Source of the DNA: Desulfosporosinus meridiei DSM 13257
GTDB taxonomy: Bacteria; Bacillota; Desulfitobacteriia; Desulfitobacteriales; Desulfitobacteriaceae
NCBI RefSeq assembly: GCF_000231385.2
Contig: NC_018515.1
Location: 4,112,501 to 4,176,500, forward strand
Reading direction: 5' to 3'
Length of the DNA: 64,000 bases
Shown here: piece by piece, positions 27,253 to 36,228 of the stretch
Position numbering within the stretch: the first letter of the stretch is position 1
How the letters are laid out: the number at the start of each line of letters is the position of its first letter
Notes under the pieces: generated by a model
Seen by the model: only the letters and a program-made list of their open reading frames with translations
Database searches by the model: none
Told to the model about the DNA's origin: nothing
Translations under genes and position numbers: made by a program

Positions 27253-29328
27253 TTAAGCCAAAAGGCTTAGCTCACCCAAGCAGCCCAGCATTTCCACACA
27301 TTGCCCAAGCAAGGCTAAACGTGCCTTCTTCAAATCTTCATCTTCTACCATAATCATGACTGCTTGGAAAAGGGCTTCGATCTGAGGGACAAGTTCCCAG
27401 GCCAGATCATAGGCTTCCTCATAGTTGCCTAACTCGATCATCTCATCAAAACCCTGTCTGCGCGAAGATATCCCTTTGGCCAAGGCTATTTCAGTGGCAT
27501 CTACCAAAGAAGCTTCTTTCAGCTCTGCCAGAGCTTCTTTCTTGCTTAAGTTATAGCAGCGGGTATAGGTTTGAGCGTAAAGAACAAATGCTTCTTCCGT
27601 TCGTTTTTTCGAAAGCACTCGAGCTCTTTTTACCGAACGATTAATATTCTCACTGCCTAACGCCAAAACAGCATCCACTGTATCATAGCGAAGGCCTTGC
27701 TCTTGAAGCACAAACCGAACCCTCTGCTGGAAGAAATCAAGCAGCAAAGGTAAGATGTCGCCCAGGGGCAATGCTGCCGTCCCCTGCTCTTCAAATAGAC
27801 TGTAGGATTTCCGAATGAGCTCAGGCAAAGAGAGATCCCAGCCGGAATCTAAAATAACTGCAACAATTCCTTGGGCTTGTCTTCGGAGAGCGTAAGGATC
27901 TTGAGACCCGGTAGGTTGAATTCCGATACTGAAAGCTCCAACAATGGCATCAAGTTTATCCGCTATGCTGACCACCCGTCCACAATCTGAAACAGGTGTC
28001 GCATCCCCTGCAAAGCGAGGTTGATAGTGCTCCAGTATTCCCCGGCAAACCTCAGGCTTCTCTCCGCTGGCTTGAGCATAATCCGCCCCCATAATCCCTT
28101 GCAGCTCCGGGAAATCACTAACCATCAGGGTTACCAGATCTGCCTTGGCTAAATATGCAGTTCGATCAACCTCTGCTTGCTTGCTCTCTCCAAAACTTAG
28201 ACCTTCCGCCATAAATCCGGATAATCCTCTTAAACGCTCAACCCTTTGCTCAACAGTTCCCAACTTCTCGTGATAGACAATTTTCCCGAGCTTCGGCACT
28301 AAGTCAGACAAGGCAACTTTTTGATCTTCCCGATAATAGAAGGCAGCATCTTCTAAGCGAGCCTTCAGAACTTTTTCATTCCCAGCTTTAACTGTGTCTA
28401 GAGCGAAATCACTTCCGTTGCGTACAGTGATGAAATAAGGCAAAAGTTTTCCCTCTTCAGTCCGCACAGGGAAATAACGTTGATGCTCCCGCATAGGAGT
28501 TGTAATAACCGCTTCCGGCAAATGCATATATTGAGGAGCCACTTCACCCAATAACGCCGTTGGATATTCAACCAGATGAATAACCTCACTCAAGAGTTCT
28601 TCATCTTCAGGAACCTTACCTCCGACTTTTTCAGCCAGTTCTTTCAATTGCGCTAAAATCAAAGCCTTACGTTCCTCGGGATCGATAACCACATAGGCTT
28701 GACGCAAAACCTCACGATAATCTGAAGGTTGACTAATCTGTACCTCTTCCGTTGCTAAAGTACGATGTCCTCGGGTAACACGCCCTGAGTTGAGACCCAC
28801 AAACTCAAAGGGAACGATATCGGCACCGTAAAGTGCGACAATCCACCGAATCGGTCTAGCAAAGCGAAAATCAAGATCCCCCCAACGCATTGGCTTTGGA
28901 AAATGTAATGAGTTAATCAGGTCAAGGGCCAACTGAGAGAGGAGAGATTTCGTTTCCAGACCAACTTCAGCTTTTCGAGCATATACATAAGGTACCCCAT
29001 TAACTTCCTGAACAAAAAGGTTTTCGATGGACACACCCTGCCCTCTGGCAAACCCTTGAGCTGCTTTGGTGGGAGCTCCGCCGGCATCATAAGCGGCTTT
29101 CACCGCCGGCCCTTTAACTTCCATAGATAAATCCTCTTGGGTATCCGCAAGTTCTAAGACAATTAGCGTCAGACGTCGCGGAGTCGCAAACACTTGGATT
29201 TCTTTATAGTTTAAACGGAGTTCCAGAAGACGCTTGCGGGCTTGCTCTTCCAACTGAGTCATTGCCCCCGGTGAGAATTTTGCCGGAATTTCTTCCGTCC
29301 CAATTTCAAGTAAAAAATCCTTTGCCAT
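27253..29328 (-). CDS. glyS: Glycyl-tRNA synthetase beta subunit
   Basis: Beta chain (691 residues) of the alpha2beta2 bacterial GlyRS, which charges tRNA-Gly. Family start KDFLLEIGTEEIPAKFSPGA, HRTLATEEV, TTPMREHQRYFPV and the HD-like DKLDAIVGAFSIGIQPTGSQDPYALRRQA are present, with the C-terminal anticodon-binding helical region. It begins 1 bp after the glyQ stop, behind a GAGGTG in the glyQ end, so the subunits are made together. Confidence 0.97.
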   Translation of the reverse strand: MAKDFLLEIGTEEIPAKFSPGAMTQLEEQARKRLLELRLNYKEIQVFATPRRLTLIVLELADTQEDLSMEVKGPAVKAAYDAGGAPTKAAQGFARGQGVSIENLFVQEVNGVPYVYARKAEVGLETKSLLSQLALDLINSLHFPKPMRWGDLDFRFARPIRWIVALYGADIVPFEFVGLNSGRVTRGHRTLATEEVQISQPSDYREVLRQAYVVIDPEERKALILAQLKELAEKVGGKVPEDEELLSEVIHLVEYPTALLGEVAPQYMHLPEAVITTPMREHQRYFPVRTEEGKLLPYFITVRNGSDFALDTVKAGNEKVLKARLEDAAFYYREDQKVALSDLVPKLGKIVYHEKLGTVEQRVERLRGLSGFMAEGLSFGESKQAEVDRTAYLAKADLVTLMVSDFPELQGIMGADYAQASGEKPEVCRGILEHYQPRFAGDATPVSDCGRVVSIADKLDAIVGAFSIGIQPTGSQDPYALRRQAQGIVAVILDSGWDLSLPELIRKSYSLFEEQGTAALPLGDILPLLLDFFQQRVRFVLQEQGLRYDTVDAVLALGSENINRSVKRARVLSKKRTEEAFVLYAQTYTRCYNLSKKEALAELKEASLVDATEIALAKGISSRRQGFDEMIELGNYEEAYDLAWELVPQIEALFQAVMIMVEDEDLKKARLALLGQCVEMLGCLGELSLLA

Positions 29329-29329
29329 C

Positions 29330-30223
29330 TTATTTCACCTCTTTCACGGAGTTATTGTTCTTTAATAAAGGGAAACCTAACTTCTCTCTCTGCTCAACAT
29401 AGGCCTGAGCACAAAGACGTGCTAAGGCCCTTACTCTGGCAATATAGCTGGTACGTTCTGTAACACTAATTGCCCCGCGAGCGTCCAAGAGGTTAAAGGT
29501 ATGAGAGCATTTTAAAACATAATCATAGGCCGGAAGTACTAAACCCTTCTCTACTACCCGTTTTGCCTCGCGTTCATACATATCAAACCAAGTCTGTAAG
29601 GCTTCGATATCCGCTACCTCAAAGTTATAGTGAGAGTAATCAATTTCATTTTGCAGATAAATATCACCATAAGTGACATCCCCCACCCATTCAATGTCAT
29701 AAACATTATCCTTGTTTTGAATATAGGTTGTTAAGCGCTCTAGTCCATAGGTAATCTCAGCACAAACCGGTTTACAGTCGATCCCTCCGCACTGTTGGAA
29801 ATAGGTAAACTGAGTCACTTCCATTCCATCAAGCCAGACTTCCCAGCCTAATCCCCAGGCACCCAAGGTTGGCGATTCCCAATTATCTTCAACAAAACGG
29901 ATATCATGCTCAAGGGGATTGATCCCTAATCTTTCTAAGCTCTGCAAATATAGCTCCTGGACATTGTCCGGAGAAGGCTTAAGAATAACTTGATATTGAA
30001 AATAATGCTGCAGCCGGTTAGGATTTTCTCCATATCGTCCATCTGTAGGTCTCCGAGACGGCTCAACATAGGCAACATTCCAGGGCTCAGGCCCCAAGGC
30101 TCTTAAAAAGGTTGCCGGGTTCATAGTTCCAGCCCCTTTTTCTACATCATAGGGCTGGGCAATAATACACCCTTGCTCACCCCAAAACTGATTAAGGGTC
30201 AGAATAATGTCTTGGAATTTCAT
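29330..30223 (-). CDS. glyQ: Glycyl-tRNA synthetase alpha subunit
   Basis: Catalytic chain, 297 residues. The start [20 protein letters not shown], motif-2 region [48 protein letters not shown], and the C-terminal [11 protein letters not shown]-like [20 protein letters not shown] are conserved. AGGAGGC precedes the ATG. Expression is controlled by the T-box leader ending about 280 bp upstream. Confidence 0.97.
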   Translation of the reverse strand: MKFQDIILTLNQFWGEQGCIIAQPYDVEKGAGTMNPATFLRALGPEPWNVAYVEPSRRPTDGRYGENPNRLQHYFQYQVILKPSPDNVQELYLQSLERLGINPLEHDIRFVEDNWESPTLGAWGLGWEVWLDGMEVTQFTYFQQCGGIDCKPVCAEITYGLERLTTYIQNKDNVYDIEWVGDVTYGDIYLQNEIDYSHYNFEVADIEALQTWFDMYEREAKRVVEKGLVLPAYDYVLKCSHTFNLLDARGAISVTERTSYIARVRALARLCAQAYVEQREKLGFPLLKNNNSVKEVK

Positions 30224-30309
30224 AATAAGCCTCCTATTTAGAATTTATTTAGTTAAAGATGGTTTAAACTCATATTTCCCCGTTCCCAGCCCCGACTGAC
30301 CAGAAACTA

Positions 30310-30482
30310 AGGGGGCCAATTGCTTAGTGAACACTTTTGTGGGAGTTCACGATAAAGCGAGTGCCGATGCTGAGGCATTATTCCGCCCAGGTTCACATTC
30401 TGCACTACCCAGAGGTTGGCGGAATAGCCTCAGCATCCAACGAGCTAGTGAACGGAACGTGTGTGAACGGGCAATGGCCCCT
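30310..30482. repeat. Large cruciform element between the T-box and glyQ
   Basis: Nested inverted repeats: outer GGGGCCAATTGC against GCAATGGCCCC, then TAGTGAAC pairs, then TGCTGAGGC..ATTCCGCC against GGCGGAAT.GCCTCAGCA. They enclose CAGGTTCACATTC, seven bases, then CCCAGAGGTT (30388-30417). The same loop core caps another cruciform at 49275-49456. It would be transcribed in the glyQS leader after antitermination. Confidence 0.7.
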
Positions 30483-30503
30483 TACTTTCCCAGACCCCAA
30501 ATT

Positions 30504-30715
30504 AAAAAAACCCTCACCCCCGTAGCAATTTTACAAGCTACAGGGACGAGAGTTATTCCCGCGGTTCCACCCTGTTTGACCCCTCGGGGCCCCCTTCGTT
30601 TCATGTGCTCAGAGCTGCCCCATTCACTTCTCACATTCGGCTTCCACCCGCCCGAACTCGCTATAAGAGAGGATTCATGAATTTCTTTCCCATCATCGCA
30701 TATTTAAAAGGTTTT
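30504..30715 (-). promoter_or_regulatory. Glycine T-box leader with terminator/antiterminator
   Basis: The minus strand carries the invariant T-box AGGGTGGAACCGCGGG (complement of 30558-30573), followed by terminator arms CCCTGTAGC / GCTACGGGGG and GGTTTTTTT (30504-30552). Upstream lies a stem I with an AGCGAG-type bulge and CGGGCGGGTGGAAGCCG. A GGC glycine codon at 30617-30619 is a candidate specifier but I cannot fold it to be sure. Uncharged tRNA-Gly should favour the antiterminator and read-through into glyQS. The leader replaces any coding call here. Confidence 0.9.
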
Positions 30716-30725
30716 AATTTTTATC

Positions 30726-30754
30726 ATTATATGCCTACTAAGAAAATGTGTCAA
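30726..30754 (-). promoter_or_regulatory. Sigma-A promoter of the glyQS T-box
   Basis: On the minus strand TTGACA, a 17-bp spacer and TATAAT form a perfect consensus promoter (-35 at 30749-30754, -10 at 30726-30731), placing the start near 30718, at the T-box 5' end. Confidence 0.85.
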
Positions 30755-30806
30755 ATGTAATCAAACTTACCCTATTAATTACTCTTTACTCTTATAATCT
30801 ATAATC

Positions 30807-31370
30807 TTAATTTTTTAACTCATTAATTTTATTAATAAACTTCGAATACAACTTATGCATATGAGGTTCATTACTATAGGCAATCAATTCTTCCAGAGGA
30901 ATCCATTTCACACCACTGTTTTCATCTTCTTTAACAATTAAAGGGTCATTCTCATTCGCCTCAATCAAAAACGCTACTGATAAATGTAAATGAGGAGAAA
31001 CATACTCCCCTCTTCGTATATGCCCTAAAACAGGAAGAATATCTAAAGAGAAAATTCCGGTCATCATTAAGTTAACATTAAGAACCCCAGTTTCCTCCTT
31101 TAATTCCTTAATAGCAACAGCCAATAAGTCCTTCTCCCCATCAGCATGCCCACCTGTCCATGACCAAGAATTATATATATTATGATGGACAACCAGGACT
31201 TTGTCCCTCGCCTTATTCAATACAAACGCTGAGCTGGTGAAATGAGCAATTTTATTATTTCTAGTTAAAACATCCTCAAAGACCTCTAAACAATTTAAAA
31301 TGATTGATTTATCCTTTTCCTCTTGCTCATTATCGGGGATATATCTTTGAATTGATTCAATGAAATCCAT
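30807..31370 (-). CDS. NUDIX hydrolase
   Basis: Protein of 187 residues with a NUDIX box GGHADGEKDLLAVAIKEL followed by KEETG, matching GX5EX7REUXEEXG with Lys in place of Arg before the EE pair. It hydrolyses some nucleoside diphosphate derivative; substrate unknown. The ATG at 31370 behind AAAGAGAG is chosen over a GTG at 31415 without a site. The gene is AT-richer than its neighbours and lies between the T-box promoter and the DUF4342 gene, an insertion relative to the usual recO-glyQ order. Confidence 0.85.
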   Translation of the reverse strand: MDFIESIQRYIPDNEQEEKDKSIILNCLEVFEDVLTRNNKIAHFTSSAFVLNKARDKVLVVHHNIYNSWSWTGGHADGEKDLLAVAIKELKEETGVLNVNLMMTGIFSLDILPVLGHIRRGEYVSPHLHLSVAFLIEANENDPLIVKEDENSGVKWIPLEELIAYSNEPHMHKLYSKFINKINELKN

Positions 31371-31495
31371 CTTTTGCTCTCTTTCATTTAAGAATAATTT
31401 AATTATCAGGATCACATTATGTCTTTAGAGGTTCAAAAAAATCAGCGGGTAGTTTTTATCGAGAAAGAGAAACCAAAATATAACAGCCTAGACAA

Positions 31496-31565
31496 TCCAA
31501 GAAAAGATAAGATAATTTCTTGGATTCGTATATTACAAATAGATCGTAAAACACGAATCCAAGAA
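31496..31565. repeat. Three-segment competing hairpin
   Basis: TTCTTGGATTCGT (31517-31529) is the exact complement of ACGAATCCAAGAA (31553-31565) and also pairs with ATCCAAGAAA (31496-31505). The two hairpins are mutually exclusive. It lies just after the DUF4342 stop on the minus strand and has no T tract. Confidence 0.5.
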
Positions 31566-31572
31566 CTAAAAA

Positions 31573-32007
31573 CTAAAACTCTCCTGCTTCTCCATCATAA
31601 GGATACTCCGCTTTTGAGGCTACTTCCAACTCAAAATGATTCAAAGCCGCACCTACAGCACCTACAAGTGTCAGCAACCTCAAGCTGGGCTTCCTCCATA
31701 TCGTATAGGCCAGGGCCAATCCCAAAGGAGCGGAAAGGCTAATAATCGTATTGTCATGACGTTTGAGACTAATCGTTGAATGATTAATCCTCGAAACCGT
31801 GGACTTAAGACTGTCTAGAATACCCTTGCCACATTCTTCAAAATGCCAGTCTGGGCCCAAGCCATTGCGAACCCTCTCTAAATCATCTAAAGCCTTCAAC
31901 AAATCCCCTTGAGCTAAGTTCAAGGCCGTCCGAGCCTCTTCATAGCCGATCCCCATACGTTCACGTATTACATCTATCTTGTCAAGTTCTGTCCAGGATT
32001 CGCTCAT
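31573..32007 (-). CDS. DUF4342 (UBA/TS-N-like) protein
   Basis: Protein of 144 residues. The N-terminal UBA/TS-N-like helical module (DKIDVIRERMGIGYEEARTA LNLAQGDLLKALDDLE) is followed by a charged linker and a hydrophobic segment (LGLALAYTIWRKPSLRLLTLVGAVGAAL, about 95-122). DUF4342 proteins have this layout; function unknown. AAGGAAGGGAAA precedes the ATG at 32007, which overlaps the end of recO. Confidence 0.85.
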   Translation of the reverse strand: MSESWTELDKIDVIRERMGIGYEEARTALNLAQGDLLKALDDLERVRNGLGPDWHFEECGKGILDSLKSTVSRINHSTISLKRHDNTIISLSAPLGLALAYTIWRKPSLRLLTLVGAVGAALNHFELEVASKAEYPYDGEAGEF

Positions 32008-32008
32008 A

Positions 32009-32788
32009 TTATTTCCCTTCCTTTCCATCAAAACTTTGCTCCAAGTTATCCTGCATCAAACTTCCCATTCTCCAAGATTTAAGAGGACGTTCAAATTTAT
32101 GTTCAATATAAAGCCGTAATGTCTCTAAAATCTCTTGCTCCATCCAAACTCCCCAGCGCATCCGATCAAGCTTAGTAATATCAGCACGAATCAATTGCCG
32201 CATAAACGCCACACTACCCGCGCGAATCCAGCGCCCAGAATATCTTTCTCGACAGTTCCCACACAAGAGCCCCGCCTCTAAACTAAAAAACAAGCGATCC
32301 CCCTTCACACCAACCCCGCACTCAGCACATCCTTCTAAAAAAGGACGATAGCCCAAGACATCCATTAACCGTAAAGCATATGCACCAAGCACAAGTGAGG
32401 GTTGAAAATGTTCGAGCAGAAAAAAACAAGTTAGGGTAAGTCTAAATAGCTCAATATTAGGCTGCTCTTTAATCGTCGAAATGTCTAAAAGCTCAGCAAT
32501 TCCAGTCGCAGCAAATGACCGATCCAGATCGTTCCAAAGATGAGGAAAACTCTCCTTAGGGCTGCACTGGGAAACAGTGTCTAGTGTCTTCCCTCGATGG
32601 ATCAGAAAATCTCCATAGGTGAATAGCTGAGCCCCTGCTCGTTGACGACTCTTAGGTTTCCGCACTCCTTTGGCAACCGCCTGAAGTTTCCCCAACTCAC
32701 GGGAAAAAAGAGTGAGTACACGATCCGACTCACCAAATTGTCTACTGCGGACCACCAACGCGTCCGCATGATAAACGGCCACGCCCAC
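32009..32788 (-). CDS. recO: DNA repair protein RecO
   Basis: Recombination mediator, 259 residues, that helps RecR load RecA on SSB-coated DNA. The N-terminal OB fold (YHADALVVRSRQFGESDRVL, FSRELGKLQAVAKGVRKPKS) is followed by a helical domain and zinc Cys pairs CAEC and CGNC. The GTG start follows AAAGGGTGA. It lies between era/deoC and the DUF4342 gene, as in Firmicute cores. Confidence 0.94.
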   Translation of the reverse strand: MGVAVYHADALVVRSRQFGESDRVLTLFSRELGKLQAVAKGVRKPKSRQRAGAQLFTYGDFLIHRGKTLDTVSQCSPKESFPHLWNDLDRSFAATGIAELLDISTIKEQPNIELFRLTLTCFFLLEHFQPSLVLGAYALRLMDVLGYRPFLEGCAECGVGVKGDRLFFSLEAGLLCGNCRERYSGRWIRAGSVAFMRQLIRADITKLDRMRWGVWMEQEILETLRLYIEHKFERPLKSWRMGSLMQDNLEQSFDGKEGK

Positions 32789-32847
32789 TCACCCTTTCTA
32801 TTCTTTGTTATCTTTAATTTTAGTATACATCGTTTCCTCTGCTCAGA

Positions 32848-32920
32848 CATGAAATGTGCCTTCTCCCGAGCATTCGTCACCTCGTCCCTAGTCGTAAGAC
32901 GGAGTCAATGTACACACAAG
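32848..32920 (-). repeat. Dispersed intergenic repeat at the deoC 3' end
   Basis: Contains module A (plus strand ACATGAAATGTGCCTTCTCC, then AGCATTCGT..CCTCGTCCC), also at 43206-43252 and in 42993-43038, joined directly to module B (GTCGTAAGACGGAGTCAATG then TACACACAAG, 32891-32920), also at 34593-34645 and 43486-43539. It abuts the deoC stop codon at 32922. Confidence 0.75.
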
Positions 32921-32921
32921 C

Positions 32922-33557
32922 TCATGCAAGCACTGCACTGGTGCCTAATCTATCCGCTCCCGCCTCAACAAGCTCTAAGGCAAACTCCTTAGTTCTAATA
33001 CCACCTGATGCTTTTACCTTTACACCTTCTCCGACCCAAGCCTTTAAATTACGAACATCTTCAACCGTGGCCCCCCCTCCGGCAAAGCCAGTGGAAGTCT
33101 TGATAAAATCCGCTCCAACTCGTTTAACAATCTCGGCCACAGACTTTTTTTCGTCTTCAGTCAGCAAAGAAGTTTCAATAATAATTTTTATGATTAAACC
33201 ACAGCTATGAGCTGCTTCAACAACTCTAGAAACATCTTTCTCAACGGCTTCCCAATTGCCCGATTTTACCCAACCGATATTAATGACAGCATCAACTTCC
33301 TTGCCGCCGTGGGCTTTAACCATTAATATTTCTTGAACTTTAACTTCAGTAAAGGTTGCACCTAAAGGAAAACCCACAACCGCAGCAACACATATTCCTG
33401 TGCCATGCAAAAGTTTTGCTGCCATTTGAACATATGAGGGATTAACACAAACAGTAGCAAATTTATGATGCTGAGCCTCATGACAAAGTGTCACAATATC
33501 CTTCTCAGATGCTGCCGGTTTTAACAATGTATGATCTGTTATAGCTGCAAGATTCAT
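32922..33557 (-). CDS. deoC: Deoxyribose-phosphate aldolase, C-terminus altered
   Basis: Class I aldolase splitting deoxyribose-5-phosphate to glyceraldehyde-3-phosphate and acetaldehyde. It starts TDHTLLKPAA after MNLAAI, with VCVNPSYV, DAVINIGW, the Schiff-base Lys in FIKTSTGFAGGGAT and the second Lys in VKASGGIRT. At 211 residues it ends ADRLGTSAVLA, whereas the family usually continues past GTSAG by about ten residues. The divergence coincides with the dispersed repeat edge, suggesting the repeat replaced the tail. It follows era by 2 bp and probably feeds nucleoside salvage with cdd. Confidence 0.93.
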   Translation of the reverse strand: MNLAAITDHTLLKPAASEKDIVTLCHEAQHHKFATVCVNPSYVQMAAKLLHGTGICVAAVVGFPLGATFTEVKVQEILMVKAHGGKEVDAVINIGWVKSGNWEAVEKDVSRVVEAAHSCGLIIKIIIETSLLTEDEKKSVAEIVKRVGADFIKTSTGFAGGGATVEDVRNLKAWVGEGVKVKASGGIRTKEFALELVEAGADRLGTSAVLA

Positions 33558-33559
33558 TA

Positions 33560-34471
33560 TTATCCCTTTTCCTTTCCATAACCATAATTGCGCAAGCTAT
33601 CTGCTCGATTGCGCCAATCCTTTTTAACTTTAACCCAAAGCTCTAAGAAAACAGGACTTCCTAGTAAAGCTTCAATATCCAGACGAGCTAAGCGGCCAAT
33701 TTCCTTGAGCTGTTTGCCACCTGCCCCAATGATAATCCCTTTTTGAGAGTCTCGCTCCACAATTACCTGGGCACGCACTTTGACTAGGGTTTTCTTTTCT
33801 TCAACTGATTCTATAACTACCGCAATGGAATGAGGAACCTCATCCCTCGTTAATTGAAGAACCTTTTCTCGGACTAATTCCGCCATAATAAAACGCTCCG
33901 GCTGATCAGTCACTTCATCTTCCGGATAATACATGGGACCATTCGGCATTTTATCGAAAATCACCTTTAAAAGCTCATCGGTATTTTCCCCTGTTTTTGC
34001 AGAAATAGGTACAATAGCCTTGAAATCTGCCAAACCAGAAAATTCCTGAATCCTCCGCATCAATTGTTCCTTAGTCAATAAGTCAACTTTATTGAGCGCA
34101 AGTACGCAAGGAGTTTTCGTCTGCTTGAGCATCTCAATGATAAACTCTTCCCCCGGGCCAAACTCTGCAGAGAGATCTACCATATAAAGAATCGCGTCAA
34201 CCTCTCGCATAGATTCTTTGGCAGCACCTACCATAAATTCACCGAGCTTATGTTTCGGTTTATGTATTCCAGGAGTATCTAAAAAGACAATTTGTCCACG
34301 TTCTTCCGTCAAGATACATTGGATTCTATTACGAGTAGTTTGAGGCTTGTCGGACATGATTAAGACCTTCTGTCCTAACAAATGATTAAGTAAAGTAGAT
34401 TTACCCGCATTAGGTCTACCAATAACAGAAACAAAGCCTGAACGAAACTGATGCGATTTTGTTGAAACCAA
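33560..34471 (-). CDS. era: GTPase Era
   Basis: Ribosome-assembly GTPase binding 16S rRNA 3' end, 303 residues. G1 GRPNAGKST, G2 TTRNRIQCI, G3 DTPGI, G4 NKVD and a C-terminal KH domain (IIIGAGGKQLKEIGRLARLD) are complete. The TTG start is supported by alignment with the family N-terminus (HQFRSGFVSVIGRPNAGKST); its ribosome site is weak. Next to cdd and recO as in many Firmicutes. Confidence 0.96.
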   Translation of the reverse strand: MVSTKSHQFRSGFVSVIGRPNAGKSTLLNHLLGQKVLIMSDKPQTTRNRIQCILTEERGQIVFLDTPGIHKPKHKLGEFMVGAAKESMREVDAILYMVDLSAEFGPGEEFIIEMLKQTKTPCVLALNKVDLLTKEQLMRRIQEFSGLADFKAIVPISAKTGENTDELLKVIFDKMPNGPMYYPEDEVTDQPERFIMAELVREKVLQLTRDEVPHSIAVVIESVEEKKTLVKVRAQVIVERDSQKGIIIGAGGKQLKEIGRLARLDIEALLGSPVFLELWVKVKKDWRNRADSLRNYGYGKEKG

Positions 34472-34592
34472 AGGTGAAGCACTTCCCTATCTTTTTATCA
34501 TTAATTTTATGCAATCAATATTACCATAACCGTAAACAATAGCGTCTATTCAACGCATTTTCTAGAATATTCTTAAAGGGTATACATTGAAT

Positions 34593-34645
34593 GGTTAGTT
34601 TGCTCTGTGTCGTAAGACCGAGTCGATGTACACACAAGTCCCCTA
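34593..34645 (-). repeat. Dispersed repeat module B at the cdd stop codon
   Basis: The plus-strand run from GGTTAGTTTGCTCTG through GTCGTAAGACCGAGTCGATG to ACACACAAGTCCCCTA is almost identical to 43486-43539. Read in the gene direction it begins TAGGGGACTTGTG, and that TAG is the cdd stop codon. Confidence 0.8.
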
Positions 34646-35098
34646 TAAAAACTCCGGTTCAAAGGCCTCCGGAAGCAATGCCTTCAAACTTGTCCACCGT
34701 ACATGCCCTTTCCCATTTATCAAAATGACTGGACAATCCACGGCAAACTCACGGATTACTTGCCTGCATGCACCACAGGGAGATGGAAAAACATCTGTGG
34801 GTACCGCAATGGCAATTCCCTTTACTTCTCGTTCTCCTTGGGCAATAGCCTGGAAAATAGCATTGCGTTCAGCACAGACAGTTAAGCCATAGCTGGCATT
34901 CTCAACGTTACATCCGGAATAGATCTTACCGGAGGAAAATAAAACTGCTGACCCAACGGGATAATGAGAGTAAGGCACATAGGCATTTTCATAGGCAGCT
35001 TTAGCCTTAGAAACCAGCTCATTGATACTATCAGAATCAAGCAGTCCCTTAAATTCATTTACCATTTTTTCAAACAGTTGAGATTGGCTCTGATTCAA
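34643..35098 (-). CDS. cdd: Cytidine deaminase
   Basis: Deaminates (deoxy)cytidine to (deoxy)uridine, 151 residues. Zinc-site motifs CAERNAIF and PCGACRQ and substrate motif SHYPVGSAV, GCNVENASYG are intact. The start is TTG at 35098 behind GAGGGTGA; an ATG a few codons later is possible, and the longer frame to 35170 would run into dgkA. Its stop TAG belongs to the dispersed repeat. Confidence 0.94.
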   Translation of the reverse strand: MNQSQSQLFEKMVNEFKGLLDSDSINELVSKAKAAYENAYVPYSHYPVGSAVLFSSGKIYSGCNVENASYGLTVCAERNAIFQAIAQGEREVKGIAIAVPTDVFPSPCGACRQVIREFAVDCPVILINGKGHVRWTSLKALLPEAFEPEFL

Positions 35099-35114
35099 AA
35101 AATCACCCTCAATC

Positions 35115-35501
35115 CTAGAACATTTTACTCGCCAAACGTAGTAGTGGAGGAAGAAAAACGACAAAACCAATTACAACTGCCTGAATAGCAGTTACCAACA
35201 CAGCGCCTGCGGCGATATCTTTTGCCATCCCCGCTAAGGGGTGAAAATTTGGCTGAACCATGTCTACTACAGTTTCAATGGCGGAATTCATTACTTCCGC
35301 GCCAATCACGCTGCCGATGGCCAAAATAAGGATCAGCCATTCAAGCCGTGTAACCTCACTCCACCAAGCGAGGAGCAAAACAGCACTACCTGCAAAGAGA
35401 TGAAACTGGACGTGTTTTTGAGTCTTTACAGTATACATCATTCCTCGCCAAGCCTGATTTAGACTACGCAAAAAGCCTGGTTTCCTATAAATCCTCCCCA
35501 T
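35115..35501 (-). CDS. dgkA: Diacylglycerol/undecaprenol kinase
   Basis: Small membrane kinase of 128 residues with three TM helices. The active-site motif is AEVMNSAIETVVD, with downstream KDIAAGAVLV. Gram-positive members phosphorylate undecaprenol, recycling the cell-wall lipid carrier. GGGAGGGAG precedes the ATG. It lies in the ybeY-dgkA-cdd-era string. Confidence 0.94.
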   Translation of the reverse strand: MGRIYRKPGFLRSLNQAWRGMMYTVKTQKHVQFHLFAGSAVLLLAWWSEVTRLEWLILILAIGSVIGAEVMNSAIETVVDMVQPNFHPLAGMAKDIAAGAVLVTAIQAVVIGFVVFLPPLLRLASKMF

Positions 35502-35536
35502 CTGCTCCCTCCCTTAGATTATTGGCACAAAAGTTT

Positions 35537-36010
35537 TTATACTCTCTCTAACTTCAATTCAGCCATTATCTCTTCTTCTTTACTACGCATTTCTTGTTTA
35601 TCATTCTCTTCTTCATGATCATAACCTAATAAATGGAGTAATCCATGAACTGCAAGATAGACAATTTCCCGTTCAAAGGAATGTCCATATTCCTGAGCTT
35701 GAGCCCTTGCTCGCTCAACAGAGATTACTATATCCCCAAGCATTTGATCCTCTTCCTCAATTTCAGGTTCATCTTCCACCTCTTCCTGCAAGGCAAAAGA
35801 AAGAACATCTGTTGGTCTGTCTACTCCTCGATATTCTAGATTTAAAGCATGTATTCGTTGATTATCAACTAGCAATAAACTTACTTCCGCTTCTTCTGGG
35901 CCATTTGATAGTTGAAGAGCCTCATTTATTGCTTGGTTTAATAAATTTGCCAGAGGGTCACGATCTGCCGGTAAAACAGATTCTTCTTCCCAAGAGATGT
36001 CAATGATCAT
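35537..36010 (-). CDS. ybeY: Endoribonuclease YbeY
   Basis: Zinc-dependent RNase involved in 16S rRNA 3' maturation and ribosome quality control; 157 residues. The metal motif [14 protein letters not shown] and the upstream [15 protein letters not shown] and LGDIVIS motifs are conserved. The acidic insert [13 protein letters not shown] is typical of this group. Upstream site AAGG is weak. Confidence 0.95.
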   Translation of the reverse strand: MIIDISWEEESVLPADRDPLANLLNQAINEALQLSNGPEEAEVSLLLVDNQRIHALNLEYRGVDRPTDVLSFALQEEVEDEPEIEEEDQMLGDIVISVERARAQAQEYGHSFEREIVYLAVHGLLHLLGYDHEEENDKQEMRSKEEEIMAELKLERV

Positions 36011-36228
36011 ATATTTCGAGTAAACCTTATCTTAAATCTAACCAGAGTAGATCGATTGGTTTACCCTCCCCCCCTTCAAATTAAAACAATTAATCAGCAG
36101 TATCTTGATCCTAATCTCTTCACTTGGCTAACCCATTTTTGGTTAGTATCCATGTTCTTTTCTAGTAGAGTGGCAGTAGCGAATTCTACTCGCTAAAGAT
36201 TAAATACCCAAAAATCTTTTTTATTAGA

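Noticed and set aside
30327-30680. Plus-strand open frame of 117 codons
   Set aside because: It runs antisense across the glycine T-box and the cruciform; the T-box motif and terminator explain the sequence.
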